From Paraphoma chrysanthemicola (Eukaryota > Ascomycota > Dothideomycetes > Pleosporales > Phaeosphaeriaceae): a stretch of DNA of 64,000 nucleotides. Shown piece by piece: positions 54,092 through 64,000 of the stretch; within the stretch, counting starts at the first letter, position 1; every line of letters starts with the position of its first letter. Both the position numbers and the translations under genes were made by a program. Below the pieces are notes generated by a model. It made no database searches, was not told the origin of the DNA, and saw only the letters and a list, made by a program, of their open reading frames with translations. The stretch covers positions 372,001-436,000 of the forward strand of contig JAGMWG010000020.1 of the NCBI GenBank assembly GCA_020744225.1, written 5' to 3'.

Positions 54092-56682
54092 ATGACACAG
54101 ACAGGGAAGTGCGATACTTGCCGGCAGCGGAAGGTGAAGGTATGTCAAAATCGTAGCGCGGAAAATTCAGATTGCGTTCGGTCGCAACAAACTTGTGTCT
54201 GTGACCATCCAAACACGTTCTGACTCGGTACAGTGCGACGAAGAGAAACCGAAATGTGGCGCCTGTCGCAAGAAAGACCGAATATGTTCCTACTCATACG
54301 GAAAAGCCTCCGCATTTGTCGTGCAGGATCCGAGCCAGATGACCAAGCATGGCAAGTCGAAAGTCGCACCAGTCATTTTTGCCTTGGGGTCTACCGAGGA
54401 AACTAGCGAGCCTTCTGTTTCTACACCATCAGACCTACAAGTCACCACGGAGCGCGAAGCGGAAAACGGGCAAGGCTTCTTCCAGACCCTAGCGCCAATG
54501 TCGAGATGGAAGAATGGCACATCCAGAAAAGCGGCCGCCTTGCGTAGGAGAAAGCTCGAGATCTATTTACAGCAGCTACAAGCCGAGGCTGCTTTGACAA
54601 CCATCAAGCCCTCATCGCCAGAAACTAATCTCATTGCGCGGTACGTTGGCATGTTGGGTCCAGGCACTGTAGACCAACAACCATTGGCGATTCTTGGCAC
54701 TTGGATTCAGTCAATCCCATCCCGCATTGGCAAGAACAGGATGATGGATCTAGCAGTCGAATTTTTTGTCAACAGCCATGATGTCTTCTGGAACGATACC
54801 TACACCACACGATGCCTAGCACGAGCCAGTAAAGAGAAAGCCCTGAAGGAGCTACAACTCTTTGTTTTCGACAATCGGAACAGGCCAACATATGATGTCC
54901 TCCTGGCAACAAAGATGCACTATGCGGCAGAGGTAAAAATGAAGCCATGATGCGTGGTCAGCCTGTACTAAGCTCAGACAGGCGCTTCTCGGTATCGACT
55001 CTATGTACCACGCTATTCACGCATTCGGCCTCGCCGAGCTACTGAAATCAGGGGATGTTGCCGATGTAGACGACGAGCACTTCTACAACCTTATTGACAA
55101 CACATATATCGACGATGTAAGTTATAGAATCAGCTATCGAAACTGTTGTTGACACTTTCAGGTAAATGAAGCAATGCTGGCTGGGCGGAACTCGTTGTAC
55201 GATAACGAGTATTATCTATCCTCCACGTTGCCACCTCCGCGTTCTCACAGCACAATATCGCTTTCTGCATTTCAGAGAGCCTCGATTGCCGTCATGCACG
55301 TCTTCGTTCAATGTCCGCGACTGAACATCTTGGTTCGTGACGCAGTCGCATCTCCTGAGGATACAGCTGCCTTGGTGTCAGCCATCACACTTGCCGAGTC
55401 CATGTGGCAAGTGAATGTGCCCGACCACGTATCGGAGTTATTCAGCGAGTGTATCACAGTCAGGCCGATTCCGCCATTGGAAGACATGAAAGATATCATG
55501 CCTGAGTCATTCCACTTTGACAGCGTCCAAAATATGATCATGTGCACAAGATACTGGATGTTACTTACGATCTTCGGTGGCTTGGTTGACACGCTCTACC
55601 GGTACTTTCCTGTAGAGACGTCGCTATCCCTGCTCCCGGAGCGGTATATCATGCAGCAGATCGAAACCGATGCGGCACTGCAACTAGCAAAATCGATTCC
55701 ATGGGCACAATCGCTTTCAAAAACGCTACCATTGGTACCTTTACGCTTGCATACCCCACTCCAAGTATCTATCGGGCCTTGGTATAGGACTACAAGAAGC
55801 CTCAAGGCATTTCTCGCTTCATCTCCGAACCTTGACGCTGATGCACTTGTCGAGATCAACCGCAAGATTGCAACTGCAGAACGCATGAAAGACAGGATCA
55901 TCGAAGAATGTAACCACATCCACTCGCAATGGGACGTCAGTGCAGTCGCAGAAAAGCCCTTGTTAGAAGCACTAAACACCATGGCTGGCGGTAAGATCCC
56001 CGAGTGGCTACCCGTGCGAGTCCGGTTCGAAGCAGAAGAGGGCGAGATGGTCATGAAACTTGAGTACGAGAATAAGAGAGGGACTTATCAAGAGGAATTC
56101 GGTCTGGAAGACACAGAGTCGAAAAGGGTCATGGCAAGAGATGTGGCTATATGGAAGGAAAACGACGAATTGAACTACGATTACGAAATCGAGATACCGG
56201 ACAGGACAAAAGACTTTGTTAGCCCTGAATTCATACCGGAAACTGCTTACAGGAACGAGAGCATGAATTCACGCGATGTCGCAAACTTCGTACACGGCAC
56301 AGGCAGGAATCTATGCTCGACTTCCGGTTGGTGGCCAAGCCGAGACGACGCTTTTGAGCTGCTTCGCAGTACTAAGCTCAAAGAGTCAGCTAAGAGTATG
56401 CGGCGACCAGAGGACTTTGGGCCGGGGGAGCCCCTCGATAATGTAGACAGGCATCCATGTCTAGCATCGAGTTTCTGGCCTCAGACTCCGAATCGGTCTA
56501 GGGGTTCAGTTGAGACTAGTTCAGAAAGCGCGAGTCTCATGTCTACATGGTCTAACGTTGCCTGGAGTCAGTACGAAAGGTCTGATTACAGCAGTGAGCA
56601 GAGTATAGGCCCTTCGCCACCGTCATGGGCAACCGTTTTCAACAGTACGCCATCTTCGCATGGAACGCCCAATAGCCAATGA
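54092..56682 (+). CDS. Zn2Cys6 transcription factor
   Basis: Fungal-specific regulator with an N-terminal zinc cluster that binds CGG-type DNA sites, and a large C-terminal regulatory domain. Exons are 54092-54139, 54234-54932, 54982-55116 and 55162-56682, giving 800 aa. The first intron (94 nt, GTATGT...TACAG) splits the zinc cluster: exon 1 ends RQRKVK and exon 2 starts CDEEKPKC. This completes Cys7, 10, 17, 24, 27 and 34 in the spacing C-x2-C-x6-C-x6-C-x2-C-x6-C. The middle region (about 150-520) looks like the fungal_trans_2 type activation/repression domain, and the last 150 residues are Ser-rich. The first exon is only 16 codons, so gene callers may miss the zinc cluster. Its targets are unknown; the dioxygenase and the hydrolase/MFS pair are its neighbours, but a regulatory link is not shown. 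Confidence 0.88.
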
Positions 56683-57368
56683 GCGGACCTTGCAGAACGG
56701 ATTGAGGGCAAGCCAGAGGTATCATAATATTCCGCTAAAAAGCATCAGCGCAACAAGTATCTCCTTCGCTTCCGCAATGCTACAACTCGACCGATCGAGC
56801 TTGCCTCATGCGCGTCTGCGATCTGTGCTTAGCGCACGGGAAGGGTTCTTGTTAATACCGAATTCCATATGAATCAGATACTTCTTGCCAAGAGCCTTCG
56901 ACTAGCTGGGTCCAGCACGCATGGCACTTCAGACCGTGCTGCCACATCGGATAGGGTGACCGAGCAAGGCCTGACTGGGTGCTTTTGTGTCCGCAGCGGA
57001 AGCAGGTGTACATAATAGTGACGGTCTGAGGATGGTGCGGTTGTGGGTTGGACATTCTGTTATATCTCGAGATCGGTGGTCGAGTTTAGCTGGTTTGTTT
57101 TCGCTCTCGGGAGTGCTGTGGAACGTTGTCGTTGCTGGTATGTTGAAGAGATTGAAGCAAGATTTACAGAGTGCGAAAGATTTTATACTCCAGGCAGTGT
57201 GAAGTCACAATGTCTCACTCAGTTATTCATAGTGAAGCATTCGCGTCAGTGAAATGTCCGAGTACTTTGTAGACCGCCATTGGAACGCCACGTGCGTGAA
57301 AGTGTGGGAGGCAACCGTCATACCTGTTCCTATCACCCGCCCCCGGCATGAATAATATTATACATCCT
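56683..57368. other. Intergenic between 3' ends
   Basis: Convergent 3' flanks of the Zn2Cys6 gene and the hydrolase. A minus-strand frame of 67 codons (57,055-56,852) has CFRCGH and CHACW pairs, suggesting a tiny zinc-ribbon-like peptide, but there is too little to call a gene. Confidence 0.45.
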
Positions 57369-58408
57369 TCAATCTTCCAACGCCCACTTCACTCCAGCGA
57401 CTGCATCACTTTCCCAGTCCACACTAACAGGTAGGTCAGGACACGTAGTCCAAAAGCCATGTGGCAATCCGGAATAAATCTGATCTTTGACATCAAGCCC
57501 TTGTTCTCTCAGCAACTTCGCGAACAATATAGCCTCATCACGGCGTGGGTCCCATCCACATATTGCAAAGTACACCTTTTGCGCCACATCCTTCCAATCG
57601 CTTTCCTCATGAAGGAGCGGTGAATATCGCACATCGTCTTTCGGCGCGCCATACTTTTTCCAGAAGTACTCGATCGAAGCCTTGGTAAGGCCAGGCGCAT
57701 CGTCAATCTCGTCAACGGACAGGATGTAAGGTTTCATGTGCGATGGTCGGACGTCAGGGTGACACCACGAGCCCGCCCAGAAGATGAGGCCTGTTATGGG
57801 TGGCGAATTGAGAGACGGCGGAGAATGCTTATAGCGATGCACTAGACCTGCAGTGAAGTTTGCTCCAGCTGATGTACCACCGACCAAGAATCCTTTCTTG
57901 AGATCGATATTGAGCTGTGAATGAGCTTCCGTGGTGCTTGCCCAGCTCAGTACTTGCCAACAGTCTTCGAATCCTGCAGGGAATGGGTACTCGGGAGCAA
58001 GACGATACTCAATGCTTAGGACGCATATGTCGACTTCTTTGGCGATGGCTCGACATGATTTATCATCAGTCTCAAGACTGCCAGTAACGAAGCCACCGCC
58101 GTGCATATAGACGAAGAGCGGAAGGGCTGACGCATTTTTGCGGCGGTATGTTCGAACGGTGGTTTGCTGTTGAGCAGTAATTTCGAAGATATCGAGAGCA
58201 GGATCTGGAGTGATGGGAAGACGGTCTCGTGTCATGCGATCAATACGCGTATTCGGGGGAAGGTTGGCGGGGAACTGTGGAAGCGATCAGCAAATGGTCA
58301 ACCTGATCGGGCAATCCGAAGCTTCGGAATGTGAAAGAGGGCTAAAGGAAGACTCACGTCCTTCCATTGCGGATGCGGAATCGCATACTTGCGGTACTCA
58401 TCAGCCAT
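57369..58408 (-). CDS. Alpha/beta hydrolase, hormone-sensitive-lipase type
   Basis: Serine esterase or lipase-like enzyme; substrate unknown. Exons 58408-58358 and 58274-57369 with an 83-nt intron (GTGAGT...TCCACAG) give 318 aa. The short first exon (MADEYRKYAIPHPQWKD) is supported by the in-phase splice into FPANLPPNTRIDRM. The HGGG oxyanion motif (YMHGGGFVTGS) and the nucleophile elbow GTSAG place it in the HSL/type IV family. GWDPRRDEAILF holds the likely acid and GLPHGFW the catalytic His. There is no signal peptide, so it is probably cytosolic. It is transcribed divergently from the siderophore-transporter-like gene across a 572-bp region with GATA motifs. A role as an intracellular siderophore ester hydrolase is an attractive but unproven idea. 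Confidence 0.9.
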
Positions 58409-58980
58409 GGTCTCTTTTGTCTGAATTTTTCTGGTCTGATGCCGTCGTCGGCTTGTCGTGCGGCGTGACAGAAATGCTTCCCTCGTGTCTTGTTGCCGAA
58501 TAGTTGCCGAGCTTCAGGTGCACCTATTCGAACTTTAACGCTTATTTACCGCGACCACGCCACCCAGCCCGTCTTATTATACACCACATCAAGTAGGTCC
58601 TCCTAGCCTATCCCCGAGTCGGTCTTCGCACGATCAGATAAGATGATCATGCCGCGCTTGCGCTCGTGTGAGCGGGGATGATCGACCGCCAAGCCGAGAA
58701 TTTGCATCTAATCTTATCCGATGAAAACTGGCGATCGACGCCTTGGGAAGTCATGCCGCCCAATGCGACTATGCGACCTCGTGTATGTATGAGATGCCTT
58801 GTTCTAGCTGCAGAACGATGAGGGAAAGGAATTGGTGGTCAGGAAGTCTGTGCCGAAGGCCGAGGCGACAATGGCATAAGTATATGACCAAGCTTTGAGA
58901 CGATGCTTGAGTGCTTGTGTCAAGGCCTCGTCCCGTTTGTACCCTGCTTTACCGTTCTTTAGCTTCTGCCGATAGTCAAG
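58409..58980. promoter_or_regulatory. Divergent promoter with GATA/SreA-like sites
   Basis: 572 bp between the hydrolase start (minus) and the MFS start (plus). ATCAGATAA at 58,633-58,641 matches the iron-regulator consensus ATCWGATAA exactly. TTATCCGAT at 58,714-58,722 is the reverse of ATCGGATAA, one base off. A TATAATA string lies about 165 bp upstream of the hydrolase on its strand. Confidence 0.5.
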
Positions 58981-60959
58981 ATGGCTTCGAAAGAACTGCA
59001 GCCTGTCGCGGTTCCCGCTCCACAACAATCAGTGCCAAGTCAGCAGGAAAAGGACGACACCATCGTCCAAGCCAACAATGACTTCGATAACGACCCTCAG
59101 AAGCTTCCTCTCGAGTCTGAAACTCCTGGCGTCAAGAAAGTTGAACGCTTTAGCCATGTACTCTACCAGTCGGGCAAGTCAGGACGGATTCTCCTGTTCA
59201 TCCTCGCTGCATCCATTGGTCTCACCATGTTTGGCTACGCATTAGACCAGGGTATAACATCTCAGTTCACCGTAATAGCCGCATCCGCATTCTCGCACCA
59301 TGCTGAGATTGGAGCCGTAAATACTGCTGCCTCCATAATTCGCGCGATCTCGAAACCCTTCATCGGCAAGCTTAGCGACATCACTTCCCGCCCAACGACC
59401 TACGTCGTCGTGCTCGTGTTCTACGTAATCGGCTTCATAGTCGCCGCAACGTGTCACAACATCGGCGCCTACATCATCGGCATCTCCTTCACTGCATTCG
59501 GAAAATCCGGCCTTGATCTCCTCGGCGACATCATCGTCGCGGATCTCACGCCTCTCGAATGGCGCGCCTTCTGGTCCGGCTTGCTATCCGCGCCCTTTAT
59601 CATCACTGTGTTCATCAATGGTTTCATCGCCGATGCCATGATCCCCGACCACTGGCGCTGGGGCCTAGGCATGTTCGCCATCATGATGCCTGTCCTGCTC
59701 GTCCCAGCCATAATGACACTCTATGGCGTTCAGCGCCGTGCAGACAAGCTGGGCGCTATATCGTTTGGGGAGGCAGGCATGGCTCGTCGCGAGGGTATCA
59801 AAGTCCGTACAGGGAAAGACTACCTGAACCTCGCGTACCGCGGCGTTATCGACATCGATCTCATCGGTCTCGTCTTGCTAGGATGCGGCTTCGCACTCGT
59901 TCTTCTGTCTTTCAATCTCGCCAAAACAGCAAAAGGCGGCTGGTCCAATCACAGCATGATCGCCATGCTGGCCACCGGCTTCGTCATCCTCATTCTCTTT
60001 GCCTTGTACGAAGTTCTCTTCGCGCCCAAACCCATCATGACACGCCCAATCTTCCACAACCGCGCCTTCATCTGCGCACTACTCGTTGATATTTTCGGGC
60101 AAATGGGCAGTGCCACACGCGCAAATTACTTCAGCTCCTATGTCTATATTATCAAGAATTGGAGTAACTACGCCTGGAACACATTCCTCAACGTCACTAC
60201 CCTCGTGCTCTGCCTCTTCGGTCCGCTAGGCGGCTTGATTCACCGGTTCAGCCACCGCTATAAATCCCTCATGGTCCTCGGCGCAGTACTAAAATTCATC
60301 GGCAACGCAATCCTCATGACACCACACGTGCGCAGCACACAAAGCACCGGCGCACTCGTCGTTTCTCAACTCCTACTTGGCTGCGGCGCATTCACTGTCA
60401 TCGGTGCACGCGTCGGATCCCAGGCCTCTGTCCCGCACGAAGATCTTTCGTCGGCAATCGCAATCCTGAGTCTCTGGAGCACGCTGGCGAGTTCGGTCGG
60501 ATACACGATCGCGGCGTCGATTTGGAGCACGCATATGCTTGACTACATGCGTGAAGAGATGCCAAATGTGCCTGAGAAGACGATCAAGACGATTTACGGG
60601 AGCATCAAGACGCTGAGGACAAAGTATGGCTGGGATGACCCGATACGACAGGGTGCAGTGAGGGCGTATACGAGGGTCAATGGGATAATTTTCGTGGTGG
60701 CGATTGTGTTGAATATTCTTCCGATCGTGTTCTCGTTGTGCATGCCTGGTAAGTATTGCAATGGATCAACCCGTATTGGAAAGGTTGGGGAATTTGTACT
60801 GACGGTTGGTGCACAGATTATTATCTTGGCAAACAGCAGAATGCTGTCACGAATAAGGGTGTCGATGGGCAGATTGTGGAGGTCGAGCAGCGAGAGCAAG
60901 GGGAGAGGAAAGACGGAGCTTGGGAGAAGGTTAAGAGGTTGTACAGGAAGGAGACATGA
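58981..60959 (+). CDS. MFS siderophore-iron transporter-like protein
   Basis: Polytopic plasma-membrane or vesicle transporter of the siderophore transporter family, probably importing ferric siderophores by proton symport. Exons 58981-60748 and 60817-60959 (68-nt intron, GTAAGT...GCACAG) give 636 aa. The unspliced frame would run to 60990 with an unrelated tail. Splicing instead gives CMP|DYYLGKQQNAV, a typical SIT-family C-terminus ending in a charged segment. The 70-residue N-terminus is hydrophilic, and about 14 hydrophobic helices follow, as expected for this family. Visible family features are GYALDQGITSQFTVIAASAFSHHAEIGAVNTA in the first helices, ISKPFIGKLSDITSRP and FTAFGKSGLDLLGDIIVADLT. 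A second conserved stretch is SQASVPHEDLSSAIAILSLWS. It shares its promoter with the alpha/beta hydrolase. Substrate specificity cannot be read from sequence. Confidence 0.9.
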
Positions 60960-61139
60960 ATCATCCCTGAGGTCGTGGACGGTAAGGTGAAAGGACGAGC
61001 ATTCATTACCCATTCCTTATCGATCAGCACTTGGACGACATATCCGACGTAACAACAGGAACGCATCACAGCAAAATCATCCAGCATATTGCAATACCAT
61101 AACACATTACTCATGAACTACTGTTCTAGCCACAAAATT

Positions 61140-64000
61140 TTACAAATGCCTCCTCGCAACCGTTCCATTCCCCGCCCCACTCCCAACCCTATAACTCTCC
61201 GGCGGTCCGTTGTGACTATACACCACGCCACCCAGATCCAACACCACCTTCTGCAGAATTACATTACTCTCCACCAACCACAGTTTCAGCGTATGCTTCC
61301 CCGCGGCCACGGCGCCATGGTTCGTCGTATTATACCACACATTATCCGCCACGGCCTTGCCCCAATTGACAGGGAAATCCGGCTGTGGGCGATCAATCAC
61401 ATACTGGCGTCGGACTTCGGGCTTATCGTCGATTTGCGCAATGTACGCGAGTGGTTTCTTGGGATTGACGTTCAGAGACGGCGAGAGGATGAGCGTGAGA
61501 TTAAGCCCCTTGGCCGCGGTTGTCGGTGTGAATGTTACAAAGTCGTATTCAAGGACAGGCGCAGTAGCGGATGTTAGGCCTTCTGCGAGCCCGGAGTTGA
61601 GTTTGACGGCGGAGAGGGTGCGGCCGTATTGCGGGAGGACCATGTATGATAGGTTTCCGGCGGACGATGTGCGGGTGTAGTGCTCTGCTTCAAAGGCGAG
61701 TTGGCCGGCGGATTCGACGAAGCCGGCGGAGAAGTTGGATGGAACGGCGGTCTTGTTGACTTGGACAATGACTTGTGGGGCGTTGAATTGCGTGCCGTAG
61801 TCGTTGGAGGAGCTGATGTTTAGTGTGCTCTTCTTGCCGAAGCCGTCAGAAACTTTGGTCCAGTCGACGTTGATGTAGACACGGACGTCGGCATCGTTGG
61901 GACCAATGGTGCCGGCCTTTTGGGATAGGGTGATGAAGGGGTCGGCGGAGATGTTCCAGTTGAAGGAGCGGGTGCCGCGGGATGCGATATCGATCCAGCG
62001 CTTCGGTGTGAAAGGTGTAATAGCTGGCAGGTTAAGCGAACCACCACCGTTGGTGTGCCACATGTCGTCGCCAGGAATGGTAGCATTGCTGCCCTCGACG
62101 GCAACGCCCATGTCGCCTGCTAGCGAGCGCTCAAGGACTTGGACATATCGGAGATCAGGAGACGACTGGCGCATAGGTTGTTGCCTGGAGAAGGGTCAGT
62201 GAAATCAAAAAGGCGGTGCGTTTATAGGACTTACCAGTATCCTTGGTATCCGATATGAGTCTGGTCCATCATGTGATCCCACTTGCCATTGAGGAGAGTG
62301 TGGTAGATCTGCGTCAGGTTGTGGTCCTTGTTCATAGCATCGATGACATGCTGCATCCACTTGTTGGCGCTATTCCTGCCCATCTGAGCGTAGATGATGT
62401 TCCTCGCACCAGCAATCTGAAGGTCCACAAAGTTGGCACCAGCGAGAACACGGTGGAGTACGGTCTGATAGAAGCCAGGAAACGTCGCAGCGGGTAGTGA
62501 ATCGCTGATCTTTTGAGCCTTCTCGGCAATCGACTTCCATCGAGCAAGGACGCCATCTGCTTCCTCGTAGTTGATAATGCTGAAAGAGGATGGCTCGACC
62601 CATTCAAATTTCCTCATGTTGGCCAAGCTACCATATGCGTCAACAACCTCAGCGATGTCTTCGGCGTGTTCCGCGCCAAAATTGCGCGTCGCCCAGTCAA
62701 TGGTCCACTGAGGCACCGAAGTCTCATCATATGCATCCATGTCGTAGGCAATGTCAAACCAATGGCTGAGAGAAATCTCATTGGGCTTGATATCTCCGAC
62801 GTTGACAATCCAGATCCGGTCGGCGTCGCGATCCTTGGCGAGCTTCATTTGCTCGTATGTCTTCTGAAGCTGGATAGTGTCGAGCCACTTGTAGTTGCGG
62901 GAGTCGCCAACGTAGTCGAAATGGTAGTAGACACCAGCGCCTCCAGATCTCTTCTTCTCGTCGCCGACAGGGAGACGACGGATGTTCTGGAAGTTGTCTT
63001 CAGTCCAAAGCAGAGTGACCCAGTCGGGGACCTTCATGCCCGCCTCGAAGTAGTCCTGAACTTCTTTGTACAAGCACCACATCTGAGGGACTTCAGATGC
63101 GTTGCCATGTACCTTATTCAAGATGTCTTGCTGAGCTTCAACGACAGCCTCTAGGACAGTTGTGCGCACGTCGGAAGACGCAGCAGTATCGTGGTATCCA
63201 CGCATACCGACAGTGACGACATTCTCGTATGGTGCGGCACGAACGGCACCCTCCATGAAGTATTTGTACAGGGTGGCGTTGTTCGTCTCCCAAGACCAGC
63301 CAGTCTCGGTACCCTTGGCGACCTTGTTCCATTCTTGTGTAGCACGCACCATAGGTTCAGTGTGCGATGTACCCATAACGATGGCATACTCATCGGCAAG
63401 GGGCTGGTTGCGAGCATCATCAACGTTGAACATGCCGTTCCACATGGCAGGCCAGAGGTAGTTAGCCTTCAACCTGAGCAACAGCTCGAAGACATGGGAG
63501 TAGAATTCGGCACCGAATGGAGCACCATACGGCGATTGTGGGTAGATCTTGTTGGCCCACCCAGTCAGCGCAGGAGCTTCGTCGTTGATGAAGAAACCCC
63601 TGTACTTGACTGATGGTGTGGTCTGAGTCTTGGTAGTCTTCAAGGCATAGATGGAATCATGTGACTGAGGTGGTACATCAGCAAACCAGTACCACGGTGA
63701 GACACCAATTTGCTCAGACACATCGTAGATGCCGTAGATAGCACCTCGGCGGTCGCTTCCTATTGAGATTTAGTATGTGTTGCCAATCTCATAATAGCTT
63801 TCTGGAGCTTACCCGCAATGACAAGCGCAGAGCCGGTGCCGTTTCCAGCATTCTCCACAAAAGTGCTGACATATGACTCCCACTGTCCCTCAATGGCGCT
63901 GACATCTAGTTGGCCACTGGCGATCAAGCCATCAATGAGGCTTGAGTTGCCAATAGTGCCGACAATGATGGTTCCAGAGCCTGACGTGGGATATCCACTG
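61140..64000 (-). CDS. GH115 xylan alpha-glucuronidase (5' end outside window)
   Basis: Secreted enzyme that removes (4-O-methyl)-glucuronic acid side chains from glucuronoxylan. The gene enters from the right edge. Exons in view are 64000-63813 (partial), 63759-62235 and 62184-61140, with introns of 53 and 50 nt and donors GTAAGC and GTAAGT. About 918 residues are visible, close to the family's full length of roughly 950-1000, so only the N-terminus is missing. Diagnostic segments are AGSDRRGAIYGIYDVSEQIGVSPWYWFADVP, RGFFINDEAPALTGW, LRLKANYLWPAMWNGMF and THTEPM-like TSHTEPMVRATQEW. GDIKPNEISLSHWFDIAYD also matches the catalytic region of GH115. The C-terminal part (after QQPMRQ) contains the domain ending in the AGKHTLKLWLVE strand pattern. 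It is convergent with the MFS gene 180 bp away. Confidence 0.94.

Noticed and set aside
56852..57055. 67-codon minus-strand frame with CFRCGH and CHACW
   Set aside because: It resembles a zinc ribbon but is too short, and I have no homologue or expression evidence for it.
60749..60990. Unspliced C-terminus of the MFS gene running to 60,990
   Set aside because: A good GTAAGT...CACAG intron in phase gives the SIT-family DYYLG ending, whereas the read-through tail is Arg/Ser-rich and unlike the family.
1438..64000. A single biosynthetic or degradative gene cluster
   Set aside because: The extracellular enzymes are interspersed with housekeeping genes (Rrp41, Dom34, SNF2), and there is no polyketide synthase, NRPS or terpene synthase, so a classical cluster is not supported.

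Overview
The window is nuclear DNA from a filamentous ascomycete. Genes are compact, with introns of about 47-94 nt that have GT...AG ends and CTAAC/CTGAC-like branch points. Intergenic gaps run from about 0.2 to 3.7 kb and genes lie on both strands without operons. The gene families (Zn2Cys6 regulator, fungalysin, cellobiose dehydrogenase, a Jen1-type permease, a siderophore-transporter-like MFS protein) fit Pezizomycotina. Dothideomycetes is a plausible class, but that is an inference. I saw no tRNA, rRNA, CRISPR array or intact transposon. Exon boundaries were placed by hand from splice signals and reading phase.

Layout. 1-8.7 kb: an ERD2/KDEL-receptor-like gene with a long acidic tail, a decayed gene (about 3.9-5.7 kb) and a Myb/SANT-like gene. 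8.7-14 kb: gene-poor, with one small secreted protein. 14-28.7 kb: aldo/keto reductase, fungalysin metalloprotease, cellobiose dehydrogenase, NmrA-like protein, enoyl-CoA hydratase/isomerase, family-3 glycoside hydrolase and a methyltransferase. 29.4-34.8 kb: a Jen1-type monocarboxylate permease and a cytochrome P450, separated by 2 kb with no convincing gene. 35.3-48.6 kb is mostly housekeeping and nucleic-acid genes: exosome subunit Rrp41, a divergently transcribed ERCC6L2-like SNF2 ATPase, a small RNase III-like protein lacking most catalytic acids, a glycine-zipper protein, a double cNMP-binding/F-box/LRR protein and Dom34/Pelota. 49-64 kb: a 2EXR/F-box-like protein, a secreted intradiol dioxygenase, a Zn2Cys6 regulator, an alpha/beta hydrolase head-to-head with a siderophore-transporter-like MFS gene, and a GH115 glucuronidase cut by the right edge.

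How the genes fit together. Several products act on plant-derived matter outside the cell (CDH, GH3, GH115, fungalysin, intradiol dioxygenase), and the Jen1-like permease would take up the resulting small acids. They are scattered rather than clustered. The hydrolase/MFS pair shares a promoter that contains an exact match to the fungal iron-regulator (SreA-type GATA) consensus.

The most unusual signal is a roughly 260-nt imperfect palindrome at 40,097-40,360, immediately 3' of the RNase III-like gene. A transcript across it would fold into a long hairpin. Its two arms also read as similar ATG-initiated peptides in opposite directions, so it may instead be an inverted coding duplication.
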